A stretch of 64,000 nt of DNA from NCBI RefSeq assembly GCF_002270055.1, contig NZ_NIBG01000013.1:1-64000 (forward strand), in the 5' to 3' direction. Shown one piece after another: positions 30,259 through 38,790 of this stretch. Position numbers and translations under genes: made by a program. The notes under the pieces are model-generated. The model did no database searches. It was not told the origin of the DNA and saw only the letters and a program-made list of their open reading frames with translations. Within the stretch, counting starts at the first letter, position 1; the number at the start of each line of letters is the position of its first letter. This DNA comes from Anaeromicrobium sediminis (GTDB lineage Bacteria; Bacillota; Clostridia; Peptostreptococcales; Thermotaleaceae).

Positions 30259-31764
30259 TTGAATTTTAGAAGAGTATTTTTTATTTTATGCCTATTCATA
30301 CTATCTATTTTAGCTATATTTAGCTTCATATACTATACTAATAAATATGTTAAATATACAAATCCAAAGGAAGGTTATACTTTAAAATACCCTGATGATA
30401 TGGACATTCATAACTCCTTTGGACATATAAAAACTATTATTGCTAATGAAGATGTGGAAATAGAAATATATTATGATAACTTTAAAAATACTGTTTCTTC
30501 ACCTCTTGCTTATATGAACTATAGTAATAAATTTCTAAAAAACAATAAAGATCATATAAAAGAACTTGAAAAAACTACTTATGTAAATGGTAAAAGAACT
30601 CATTTATTAAAGTGGAAACGTAGTAAACTTACTAAAGTACAAAATGATAAAAACTATTATGTAAGTGCAGAAATTATAAATAACAAATATGAAGTTTATA
30701 CAATTTTTATTAAATCTTCAAAACCCTTTAAAACTAGCCGTGACTATATGAATATTATAAGGAGTTTTAAGATCTCAGATAAAAATGAACACATGAATAA
30801 TGCTAGCACAAATATATCATTTAAAAATAAAAATAAAATTTTAAATGAAGAAGCCATTTCATTTTTCAAAGAGTACTTTCTAGAAAATAACGGCCTCAAA
30901 TGGGGCATTTATGAAAATACAGCCCCAAAGGACTTTGATTTTCTAAATGCCCTTGAGAAAAAACTCAATTATTCATTTAAATTTTTAGTTAAATATCAAT
31001 GCTTTTCTAGTGGTGGTTTTCCCATGGAAGAAATGGTAAATGCACATAATAATAATCGACATGTAGTATTAACCCTTCAAACAATGCATTTAGATGGTAC
31101 AGATAATTCTAGTGTAATGTACGATATATTAAAGGGAAAATATGATATTTTTTTAAATTCCTATGCAAAAGATATAAAATCATTTAAACACCCTATAATG
31201 TTTCGCTTAAATAATGAAATGAATGGAGATTGGTGTTCCTATTCTAGTTACTATTATTCTAAAGATCCAGATATATTTAAAGAAGTATGGAAATATGTCT
31301 ATAGAATTTTCCAGTCTAATGGAGTAGATAATGTTCTTTGGGTATGGAACCCCCATGATATTTCCTTTCCAGGTTTTAAATGGAATCATTATTTGAATTA
31401 TTACCCAGGAGATGAGTATGTGGATATAGTAGGACTTACAGGATACAATACGGGCACATATTATAGGGGTGAAAAGTGGCGAGGTTTTAATGAGATTTAT
31501 ATACCTATTTATAATGACTATATGAAGCATTTCAAGAAACCTTTTATGATTACAGAATTTGGGTCAAATTCGGTAGGTGGTAACAAGGAAGAATGGATTA
31601 ATGAAATGTTTAGTAGTATTAAAGAATTTAAAAATATAAAAATAGCCATATGGTGGAATGGAATTGATTGGGATAGTAATATGAACCCAGCTAGAATTTA
31701 CAGACTAGATCAAAATGAAAATATCATTCACCTTTTTAAAGATGGGTTAAAGGATTACAAATAA
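30259..31764 (+). CDS. Exported GH26-like glycosidase with N-terminal accessory domain
   Basis: The 501-residue protein has a signal anchor (about 6-26), an N-terminal domain of some 150 residues (YTNPKEGYTLKYPDDM and later) resembling lipoprotein-type beta domains, and a C-terminal barrel with GH26 features: RLNNEMNGDW with the acid/base Glu320, VLWVWNPHD, and ITEFGS with the nucleophile Glu433. GH26 enzymes cut beta-mannans or related exopolysaccharides; the real substrate is unknown. The start is TTG, since the only nearby ATG opens a six-codon dead end; the ribosome site is modest (AAGGCGGGA). It follows the GH18 gene on the same strand but is separated by a terminator. Confidence 0.85.
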   Translation: MNFRRVFFILCLFILSILAIFSFIYYTNKYVKYTNPKEGYTLKYPDDMDIHNSFGHIKTIIANEDVEIEIYYDNFKNTVSSPLAYMNYSNKFLKNNKDHIKELEKTTYVNGKRTHLLKWKRSKLTKVQNDKNYYVSAEIINNKYEVYTIFIKSSKPFKTSRDYMNIIRSFKISDKNEHMNNASTNISFKNKNKILNEEAISFFKEYFLENNGLKWGIYENTAPKDFDFLNALEKKLNYSFKFLVKYQCFSSGGFPMEEMVNAHNNNRHVVLTLQTMHLDGTDNSSVMYDILKGKYDIFLNSYAKDIKSFKHPIMFRLNNEMNGDWCSYSSYYYSKDPDIFKEVWKYVYRIFQSNGVDNVLWVWNPHDISFPGFKWNHYLNYYPGDEYVDIVGLTGYNTGTYYRGEKWRGFNEIYIPIYNDYMKHFKKPFMITEFGSNSVGGNKEEWINEMFSSIKEFKNIKIAIWWNGIDWDSNMNPARIYRLDQNENIIHLFKDGLKDYK

Positions 31765-31779
31765 TTTTACTTGTATTTA

Positions 31780-31828
31780 AAATAAGATGCATAATGAAGT
31801 AAACTCTTCATTATGCATCTTATTTATT
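31780..31828 (+). terminator. Bidirectional terminator, 20-bp perfect stem
   Basis: Perfect 20-bp arms (31780-31799 and 31806-31825) with a 6-nt loop lie between the convergent GH26 and EFR1 genes. A degenerate copy with its flank occurs at 34013-34080. Confidence 0.88.
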
Positions 31829-31859
31829 GTTCTTGTAAAATTAACTTAATCAAGATGTG

Positions 31860-32612
31860 CTAATTATTTGCATTAATTATTTCGCTCAACTTGACATTTT
31901 CATTAATAAATCTTTCTCTACTCTTCTCACCTTTAACTCTTATTGCATTTTGAGGACAGTGATGGGTACATGCAAAACATTCCTCACAATGATGTAAAAA
32001 CACAGGCTTGTTTTTAACCTTAATATTTTCAACTGGACATACTTTTTCACACATTTTACACCCATTACAACTATCCTCAACAGTGAAGTTTTTATCCGTT
32101 TTACCATGAGTTCTCTTATATACGATCTGAGCAACATCTGTTAATGTATTAGTCAGAAATCCTGTATTCTTAATGAATTTTTTTCTTGAATTAATATCCT
32201 CAACTATTTTTGCAAGGTTTTCATCAATCTTTTTCTTAGGTTCATTGAGTTTTTGTTTTTCCATATCAAACAGCTTCAGATAATTATCCACCATGAGAAT
32301 GCTATTTAGATATGATAACCTAACTCCATATTCATTAGCTATCTTCTTAAAATGATTTAATCCCCCTGCTGCCTTATTGCCATATGACATTATTCCAAAA
32401 ATATACTCTGATTTTAATGTTGCTTTCTGAAGAAATTCTTGAACCATTCTTGGTGTCCCTAAATAATAGCAAGGAAAGATTATTCCAATCTGATCGTCTT
32501 CAAATTCAAGATTTCCTTTCTTTAATATTTTAGGGATTGAATACAGTTCACCACCAAGTTCTTTTCCTATAGCCAAATTATTGCCTGTTGAAGTTAAATA
32601 GAATATTTTCAT
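31860..32612 (-). CDS. EFR1-family protein (flavodoxin-like plus 2[4Fe-4S] ferredoxin)
   Basis: The 250-residue protein starts with a flavodoxin-like FMN region (MKIFYLTSTGNNLAIGKELG, FPCYYLGTPRMVQEFL, GIMSYGNKAAGG) and ends with two four-Cys clusters, CNGCKMCEKVCPVENI and CEECFACTHHCPQNAI, each expected to hold a [4Fe-4S] centre. It should be a cytosolic electron carrier. Such EFR1 proteins are frequent in Clostridia and their partners are usually unknown. GGAGGG precedes the start. Single-gene unit. A decayed fragment of a second copy of its C-terminus lies at 38343-38395. Confidence 0.92.
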   Translation of the reverse strand: MKIFYLTSTGNNLAIGKELGGELYSIPKILKKGNLEFEDDQIGIIFPCYYLGTPRMVQEFLQKATLKSEYIFGIMSYGNKAAGGLNHFKKIANEYGVRLSYLNSILMVDNYLKLFDMEKQKLNEPKKKIDENLAKIVEDINSRKKFIKNTGFLTNTLTDVAQIVYKRTHGKTDKNFTVEDSCNGCKMCEKVCPVENIKVKNKPVFLHHCEECFACTHHCPQNAIRVKGEKSRERFINENVKLSEIINANN

Positions 32613-32751
32613 TTTTTCCCTCCACTAACTACAGATTTTCTAGGCTTTTTATTATTTTAATAGTCTTTTTTAGATTCTCCCTTATTTTAATGTATTTCCA
32701 AATTGTTCATAGAATCACGCTAAAATATTAATCAATGCTTGAAACTACATT

Positions 32752-33897
32752 TTACTTTTTCCACCATTCTGAGGAAGGTACTGATTTTCCCAAAATTACA
32801 GTTTCTCCAATTTTAGGAGTAGTCACACTAACATTCAAAGAATTTGCCTCTTTAAGTAATCTTTCAACAGGTTCGTCCCAAGGGTGCAATGATAATTTAA
32901 AAGCTCCCCAATGTATTGGTAATAATAATTTCCCTTTTAGATCAATGTGAGCCTTTACAGTTTCTTCAGGCATCATATGAATTTTTGACCACGCTTCATG
33001 ATACTGTCCACATTCAATCATAGTTAAATCAAAGGGACCAAATTTTTCACCGATTTCTTTAAAACTTTCACTATATCCAGAATCACCACTAAAGAAAATA
33101 TTTACGTCTTTCCCTTTTATAACCCAAGAAGACCATAGGGTACTATCTCTATTAAACAATCCCCTTCCTGAAAAATGGCGTGATGGAGTAGAAATAAAAG
33201 TTAATTCCTCAAATTTTGCTTCTTGCCACCAATCTAACTCCACAATTTTTGTCTCTTCTACTCCCCAGGATTTCAAGTGTGCACCAATACCAAGTGGTAC
33301 ATAAAACATTTTCACCTTATCTTTCAACTTCTTGATAGACACATAATCTAAATGGTCATAATGGTCATGAGATATTACTACAGCATCTAATTCTGGAATT
33401 TCATCTATTCCCATTGGAAGATTAGTACTAAATCTTTTTGATCCTAACATAGGATGTGGCGCTGGCACTTCACTTAGCATTGGATCTAAAAATATTTTTT
33501 TATTGTTAATTTCAAGTAATAAAGCAGAGTGTCCAAACCATATAACTTTAACATTATCTCCCTGATCTTCATTGTAAGAAACTAAATTACTGTTTTCAAC
33601 TGGAACAGAAAAGTTAGGGGTTGTGTCTTTACTAGTAAAATACTCAATAATCCACCTTAAATCAGTACTTGTCATAGAATGAGTATCTTCAATGTTTTTG
33701 AATTTACCCTTTTGAAAGTTTTTGGATTTCTTAATCCTCTCGTAGTCTTTTTCCGTAAGTTTTCCTCCAAATTGAGGAGAAAATTCCATGAATAATACTC
33801 CCATAGTTAAAATTAGTATAAGTATTGAAGACATAATTATTAATAACATCTTTATTTTATTTCTCCTTTTATAATTACTTCTTATTTTTATTGACAT
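32752..33897 (-). CDS. Membrane-anchored UlaG/NAPE-PLD-like MBL-fold hydrolase
   Basis: The protein (381 residues from the ATG at 33897) has one N-terminal membrane segment and a metallo-beta-lactamase-fold domain with GHSALLLEINNKKIFLDPM, the metal motif SHDHYDHLD, SGDSGYSESF and LPIHWGAFKLSLHPWDEP. This layout matches the UlaG / NAPE-PLD-like group (lactonases and phosphodiesterases); substrate unknown. The start region is duplicated: two copies of AATTATAAAAGGAGAA, 48 bp apart, each precede an in-frame ATG by the same distance (33897 and 33849). The upstream start adds a very basic 16-residue head before the membrane segment. A TetR-like palindrome lies just upstream at about 33939-33952. 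Confidence 0.88.
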   Translation of the reverse strand: MSIKIRSNYKRRNKIKMLLIIMSSILILILTMGVLFMEFSPQFGGKLTEKDYERIKKSKNFQKGKFKNIEDTHSMTSTDLRWIIEYFTSKDTTPNFSVPVENSNLVSYNEDQGDNVKVIWFGHSALLLEINNKKIFLDPMLSEVPAPHPMLGSKRFSTNLPMGIDEIPELDAVVISHDHYDHLDYVSIKKLKDKVKMFYVPLGIGAHLKSWGVEETKIVELDWWQEAKFEELTFISTPSRHFSGRGLFNRDSTLWSSWVIKGKDVNIFFSGDSGYSESFKEIGEKFGPFDLTMIECGQYHEAWSKIHMMPEETVKAHIDLKGKLLLPIHWGAFKLSLHPWDEPVERLLKEANSLNVSVTTPKIGETVILGKSVPSSEWWKK

Positions 33898-33938
33898 GTT
33901 TGTTTTGCTTCTCCTTTTATAATTGGTTGTCACCCAAA

Positions 33939-33952
33939 CCGACTAGTCACTC
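33939..33952. promoter_or_regulatory. Possible TetR-type operator upstream of the MBL gene
   Basis: ACCGACTAGTCACT is a near-palindrome around GACTAGTC. On the minus strand it shares TGACTA-TC-GT with the operators of the RND locus. Evidence is weak and no local regulator is adjacent. Confidence 0.35.
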
Positions 33953-34012
33953 TATTATGTTATCAATTCTTTTTTGTTGTGTCAATAAAAATTAATATTT
34001 CCAGTAAAAAGA

Positions 34013-34080
34013 AGATGCAAGATAGAGTAAGTTCTCCATTATACATCTTCTTATTTATTCATATTCTTCTTGTAAAATAA
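34013..34080 (-). terminator. Terminator-like hairpin, degenerate copy of the 31780 element
   Basis: Arms AGAAGATG.. and ..CATCTTCT are followed by ATTTATT and TTCTTGTAAAAT-type sequence matching the downstream flank of the hairpin at 31780-31850. It sits between yfcC-like and MBL genes. Confidence 0.6.
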
Positions 34081-34104
34081 AATCATGAAACAAATTTCAA
34101 CTAC

Positions 34105-35511
34105 TTAAAATGGTCCAAAGTTTATAAGTGCAGCTCCTATTAGTAGTAATATGGCCAACGCCCATACCATAATCATAAAAGGAAAAATAAATTTAAACCA
34201 CTTGTTAAAAGATATTTTAGAATAGATTAGGAAAGCAACTAAACCTCCTACAGTTGGGTAACAAAGGTTTGATAATCCATCACCAAATTGAAAAGCCAAT
34301 ATAGCTATCTGTCTATTTAAATGTATTATATCAGCTACTGGAATAAGTATTGGTAAAGTTACCATGGCCTGCCCACTACCTGAAGGAATAAAGAAGTTAA
34401 TCAAAGTTTGAACTGCAAACATACCAACAGCCGTTATAGCAGGAGGCATTCCCTTTAATAGAGATGATATTCCGTAAACAATAGTATCTGCAATATGTCC
34501 GTCTGTCATAACCACATTTATACCTCTGGCTACACCTACAGCCATAGCTCCAATAAATATTGCTTTTCCACCTTCTAAGAGTTCATCAGCTATCTTATCA
34601 CTATTGTATCCAGCAAATTTACCTCCTATTATGGCTCCTATTATATAGGTAGCACACATTTGAGGAATTCCCCATTTCCATTTCAGTGCACCCACTACTA
34701 TGAAAATAATTGTACCAATAAAAGTAAGTAGTATTAATTTATGTCTTGAAGTAAATTCTACTTTTTCATGGTTATTTTCTATTAAGTGCTTTGTATCCAT
34801 ACCATATACAATACTCTTGGTAGGGTCACTTTTTATTTTTTTTGCATATCTCAATACAAATGCTATTGAAGCCGTTAAAAGTACTCCAAGTACGACTAAC
34901 CTATAACCAAATCCTGAAAACATTGGAAGTTCTGCTACGCTTTGACCAATACCTACAGTCCATGGGTTTGAAGGACCCGCTGTCCAACCAATGGCAATTG
35001 GAACTAATGAAATACATATACCTACTAAGGCATCATAGCCTAGTGTAAGGGCTATGCCTATGCAAAGGGGAGCAAATGGAATGGCAGCTTCCAGCATGCC
35101 AGGAAAACCTCCAAGGAATGCAAAGAAGACCATAATTGAAGCTAATACCCATGAATCCTTTTCCTCACCTATAGTATCCGTTAGTTTTAAAATTGCAGCT
35201 CTTATGGCTCCTGTTCCATCAAATAATTTTATTGCACCACCTATGATTAATATCATAATTATTAAAAATGACCCGGATTGAATTCCCTTTGGAATTGCCA
35301 TAAAAACGTCGAAAATTCCTACTGGGGTATTATCAATGTAATGGAAGCTTGTAGGATCTACAACTTTTCTACCATTTACTTCAATTCTGTTATATTCTCC
35401 TGCAGGAACTATATAAGTTAGGATGCCAACGAAAACTATAATTGCAAAGAGAAGTACAAATGCATGGGGAAATTTAAATTTACCTTCTTTTTTAGCTTTT
35501 GAATCAACCAT
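34105..35511 (-). CDS. YfcC-family (DcuC/ArcD-like) membrane transporter
   Basis: The 468-residue protein has about twelve membrane segments and family hallmarks: VLLFAIIVFVGILTYIVPAG, GGFPGMLEAAIPFAPLCIG, GPSNPWTVGIGQSVAELP and FIPSGSGQAMVTLPILIPVAD. YfcC-type carriers are thought to move dicarboxylates, amino acids or peptides; the substrate here is unknown. The ATG at 35511 has AAGGAGG. It lies downstream of a Cache-type histidine kinase and its regulator on the same strand, separated by a hairpin, so the two-component system probably controls it. Confidence 0.9.
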   Translation of the reverse strand: MVDSKAKKEGKFKFPHAFVLLFAIIVFVGILTYIVPAGEYNRIEVNGRKVVDPTSFHYIDNTPVGIFDVFMAIPKGIQSGSFLIIMILIIGGAIKLFDGTGAIRAAILKLTDTIGEEKDSWVLASIMVFFAFLGGFPGMLEAAIPFAPLCIGIALTLGYDALVGICISLVPIAIGWTAGPSNPWTVGIGQSVAELPMFSGFGYRLVVLGVLLTASIAFVLRYAKKIKSDPTKSIVYGMDTKHLIENNHEKVEFTSRHKLILLTFIGTIIFIVVGALKWKWGIPQMCATYIIGAIIGGKFAGYNSDKIADELLEGGKAIFIGAMAVGVARGINVVMTDGHIADTIVYGISSLLKGMPPAITAVGMFAVQTLINFFIPSGSGQAMVTLPILIPVADIIHLNRQIAILAFQFGDGLSNLCYPTVGGLVAFLIYSKISFNKWFKFIFPFMIMVWALAILLLIGAALINFGPF

Positions 35512-35574
35512 GAAAAAAACCTCCTTATTATATTTATTTTTCAGAATATTCTTGTATATTAATGATACAAAATA

Positions 35575-35611
35575 AAAATGACACAATTATAGTTTAATTG
35601 TGTCATTTTTA
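35575..35611 (-). terminator. Hairpin between histidine kinase and transporter genes
   Basis: A perfect 16-bp stem (AAAAATGACACAATTA / TAATTGTGTCATTTTT) covers the kinase stop and is followed by TTTTGTATC on the minus strand. It would end or attenuate the kinase transcript before the transporter. Confidence 0.75.
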
Positions 35612-37431
35612 TGACAAATAGGTATTTTAAAGTTTATAGTTGTACCTTTTTCGTATTCAGAGGCTAAAAATATTTTGCCCTTATGGGCTTCAATGATGGC
35701 TCTAGATATAAAAAGACCTAGGCCATAGCCCTTTGTACTTCTATTTTCATTCACCCTATAGAACATGTTAAAAATTTTTTCAAATTCTTCTTTTTTAATT
35801 CCGATTCCATTATCTTTAACGATAAAATTGATGAAGTTTCCGTGTTCTATTATTGATATATTAATCTCAGTACCTGGTATAGAATATTTTATAGCATTTG
35901 ATATTAAATTATCCCATACCCTATTAATTTTTATTATATCTACATTTATTCTTGTGGAAGTATCCTGTATATGTATTTTCCCTTTAAATTTTCTATTGGA
36001 GTTTTCAATATAATTTTTAGCATTTTTTAATAGTTCATTAGCAAAATCCTTCGCATATACAGAGCTTTTACCTAAAATAAGTGACTTGTTTACTTCATAG
36101 GCCGAATCTAAGATGTCGGAAGTTATATTTTCTATTTGCTCAGCTCTTGAATGTATTCTATCAAGATATTCAGCTTTTTTATTTTCTTCTTCAATAATTC
36201 CAAGCTTTAGTCCCTTTACATAGCCTTTAATTAAGGTTATTGGGGTTTTTAAGTCGTGGGATAATAAAGAAATAAAGTCTAAAGTACTATTGTAAGTTTC
36301 TTCAAGGTGAACAGATAGTTTTTTTGTATTCATTGCCAACAAATTGCTTTCATATCTCATACTTTGAAATATTTTGTTTAAATTAGTTCTCATTTTATCC
36401 AGTTCAGTACTTAAAATAGCAATTTCATCATTAGTTTCAATATTTATTTCATTGGATAGGTTTCCATTGGCCAAAAGGGATATGGATTTAATGAGTGATT
36501 CTATTGGTTTTGATATGGACTTTCCAACCATGAATCCCGTTATAATTATTATAGTTATACATATAAAAAGTACTATTAAAAAATATGTGAGCATATCTCT
36601 AATAGGCCTATGGAATTCTGATTTTGGTGCAGTCAATATAATTTTCCAGTTGTAGGGTTTTATCTGAGAATGGGCAAGAAATTGTTCTTTTCCTTCAAAT
36701 ATTATTGTTTCAATTCCAGAGCTATTCTTATTAATACTTTCTAATGTGTCATTACTAACATTATTAAATAGTGTACTAATAGATTTCATAACATAGTCCT
36801 TGTTTGGACTAGCTAGGACATGACCTTTTTCATCAACTAATATGGCATATCCTGTATTTCCATAACTTATGTCGCCAATTTGATTTATAATTTCATCTAT
36901 TGGGATGTTTGCTGCAATTACCCCTTTGGTATTTTGTACACTTAAATGACTAGCTATTGAAGTGACCAATTGATTCTTGTTTTTATCCAAATAAATGGGT
37001 GTACTTACTAAAGTATCTCTTTCAATAGCCAATTGATACCAGGGCCTAAGTGAAACATGATAGTTGTGGGGCGGTTCCCAACCCATTGCATCTATCAATT
37101 TATTGTTTTCAAACCCTATAAATATACTATAAAAACTTTCATAAGCCTTGCTGGAAGTGTAGAGTATTTTTCGAATTTTTTCTTCGTCAAACTCTTCTAA
37201 GCTTGAAATCTGAGCAGATGTATTCTTTAGTATAGCCGACCTTTCATTTATCCAAGATTCGATGATCTTGGCATTATATTTGGCAGATTCCAAACCAATT
37301 TCCCCTGCTTGTTTGGAAGTGGTATCTAATAATACAATTAAACTGGCAACACTAATAAAAAGAGCCGTCACAATACCTACCAATAATAATGTAGTGGTAA
37401 TCTTTGTTCTAATTTTAATTATCTTCAACAT
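35587..37431 (-). CDS. Sensor histidine kinase with extracytoplasmic Cache domain
   Basis: The 614-residue kinase has membrane segments at about 14-36 and 285-305 that enclose a large dCache-type ligand domain (WINERSAILKNTSAQIS, LRPWYQLAIERDTLVSTPIY, TSIASHLSVQNTKGVIAANI). HAMP, HisKA with LLSHDLKTPITLIKGYVKGL and a HATPase domain with TKGYGLGLFISRAI follow. dCache domains bind small organic acids or amino acids directly, which fits control of the adjacent YfcC-type carrier. The gene starts 18 bp after the response-regulator stop. The ribosome site is weak (AGAGTGA), and a GTG three codons upstream is an alternative start. Confidence 0.92.
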   Translation of the reverse strand: MLKIIKIRTKITTTLLLVGIVTALFISVASLIVLLDTTSKQAGEIGLESAKYNAKIIESWINERSAILKNTSAQISSLEEFDEEKIRKILYTSSKAYESFYSIFIGFENNKLIDAMGWEPPHNYHVSLRPWYQLAIERDTLVSTPIYLDKNKNQLVTSIASHLSVQNTKGVIAANIPIDEIINQIGDISYGNTGYAILVDEKGHVLASPNKDYVMKSISTLFNNVSNDTLESINKNSSGIETIIFEGKEQFLAHSQIKPYNWKIILTAPKSEFHRPIRDMLTYFLIVLFICITIIIITGFMVGKSISKPIESLIKSISLLANGNLSNEINIETNDEIAILSTELDKMRTNLNKIFQSMRYESNLLAMNTKKLSVHLEETYNSTLDFISLLSHDLKTPITLIKGYVKGLKLGIIEEENKKAEYLDRIHSRAEQIENITSDILDSAYEVNKSLILGKSSVYAKDFANELLKNAKNYIENSNRKFKGKIHIQDTSTRINVDIIKINRVWDNLISNAIKYSIPGTEINISIIEHGNFINFIVKDNGIGIKKEEFEKIFNMFYRVNENRSTKGYGLGLFISRAIIEAHKGKIFLASEYEKGTTINFKIPICHKNDTIKL

Positions 37432-37449
37432 TCTTATCACTCTACCATT

Positions 37450-38145
37450 TTATTTTAGTTTTGCTTCAAAAACATACCCTACTCCCCATACAGTCTTTAT
37501 ATATAAGGGGTTATCTGGATAGTCTTCAATTTTCTTCCTAAGTCTTTTTATAGTTGTAGTAACTACATTTTTGTCATAATAATTGTCATTCCAAACGTTG
37601 TCTAGTAGTTGGTTATGACTTAAAACTAGATGTGCATTTTCAATAAGATATAATAGTAGTTTAAATTCCTTTGCTGTAAGATTTGTATCCACATCATTTT
37701 TTAAAACCTTATAACTATTTCTTAACACTTTTATATCATTAAAAGAAATAATATCATCATTTATCTCAGCTTTCGTTTTATTATAATCCATATACCTTCT
37801 AATATTGGCTTTTGCCCTAACTATTAACTCAATTGGATCAAAGGGCTTTGTTATATAGTCGTCTGCTCCAACTCCAAATCCAAGTATTATATCACTTTGA
37901 GAATTTTTACAAGTTAAGAACATAATAGGCACATTGCTGGATTCTCTAATCTTTTTACACAGTTCTATTCCTGTCATTCCATCCATATTAATATCAATTA
38001 TTAACAGACTAATTGTATCATCAAATTTTTCTAGCGCTTCCTCGCCGCTAAAAGCTTCAACAACTTGAATATCATAAATCTTTGTAAAGTCTTTAATCAT
38101 ATAAATGATATCTTTTTCATCGTCAACAATCATTATTTTACCCAT
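37450..38145 (-). CDS. OmpR-family response regulator (partner of Cache kinase)
   Basis: The 231-residue regulator has a receiver domain with the acidic pair in IVDDEKDI, phospho-acceptor Asp in LLIIDINMDGMTG and DYITKPFDP, and a winged-helix output domain ending YIKTVWGVGYVF. AAGGAGATA precedes the ATG. It is cotranscribed with the kinase 18 bp downstream. Presumed target: the YfcC-family transporter gene next in line. Confidence 0.93.
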   Translation of the reverse strand: MGKIMIVDDEKDIIYMIKDFTKIYDIQVVEAFSGEEALEKFDDTISLLIIDINMDGMTGIELCKKIRESSNVPIMFLTCKNSQSDIILGFGVGADDYITKPFDPIELIVRAKANIRRYMDYNKTKAEINDDIISFNDIKVLRNSYKVLKNDVDTNLTAKEFKLLLYLIENAHLVLSHNQLLDNVWNDNYYDKNVVTTTIKRLRKKIEDYPDNPLYIKTVWGVGYVFEAKLK

Positions 38146-38303
38146 AATTGATATCTCCTTAATTGTTTTCTGTATTTAACTTATCTCCTAATTCTTCTTC
38201 ATTTGAACTTCTTCACTATAAATCTATCATACAAAATTCATTCATATTTGTCCAAGATAATTAAAATACCTATTACTAAATTAATATATATTATTATGCA
38301 TAA

Positions 38304-38344
38304 AAATAGGCGTATAGCTTTATAATTGCTACGCGCCTATTTCT
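38304..38344 (-). terminator. Terminator of the RND operon
   Basis: AATAGGCGTATAGC / GCTACGCGCCTATT arms with a short loop are followed by T on the minus strand. Confidence 0.78.
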
Positions 38345-38395
38345 CTTGAGCTTACATTTTCATTAATAATTTCTTCTCTACTTTTCTCTTTACAG
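38343..38395 (-). pseudogene. Decayed fragment of an EFR1-type ferredoxin gene (C-terminus)
   Basis: The minus strand encodes KSREEIINENVSSRE in one frame, identical at 10 of 15 residues to KSRERFINENVKLSE at the C-terminus of the EFR1 protein at 31860. The nucleotide match is also plain (for example ACATTTTCATTAATAA in both). There is no start and the fragment runs into the terminator hairpin, so it is a relic. Confidence 0.65.
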
Positions 38396-38412
38396 TTGCT
38401 ATTTAAAAGAAA

Positions 38413-38760
38413 TTATAGAATAACTTTATATTCCACATGCTTAGGATTTGGAAACTTATCTATAATATCAATTTCTATCTCATTCCCTTCAAAGTAATGC
38501 TTTGTAGATTTAATTATTCGCACAATTTTTTCCGTACCTATATCAAAGTATAGCCCTATACTTGGAAAAGGAATTACTGTCACACTATATTTTCTTAATT
38601 TGTCAGCAGTAATGATCGTATGCATAATATGTTCTTTTACATAGGCTATATATTGGTCTTCCATATTTTTATCAAAGTAATCTTTTAATCGATCTTTTTT
38701 ATTTTGTTGTATCTGCTGTTGAAGTTTAATTGATTTTTCTATTTCAGTTCTCATTCCCAT
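38413..38760 (-). CDS. Protein of unknown function after the RND pump (115 aa)
   Basis: I do not recognise a family. The product begins with a charged, probably helical region (RTEIEKSIKLQQQIQQNKKD, Gln/Lys-rich) followed by a mixed alpha/beta domain with VTVIPFPSIGLYFDIGTEKI and ends FPNPKHVEYKVIL. There is no signal peptide or membrane segment. The ATG at 38760 has GGGAGG upstream and is chosen over one five codons earlier. It follows the RND permease by 30 bp and shares its terminator, so it is part of the efflux operon; its role there is unknown. Confidence 0.8.
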   Translation of the reverse strand: MGMRTEIEKSIKLQQQIQQNKKDRLKDYFDKNMEDQYIAYVKEHIMHTIITADKLRKYSVTVIPFPSIGLYFDIGTEKIVRIIKSTKHYFEGNEIEIDIIDKFPNPKHVEYKVIL

Positions 38761-38790
38761 AAGAAGGCCTCCCATACATTTTAATAATCA

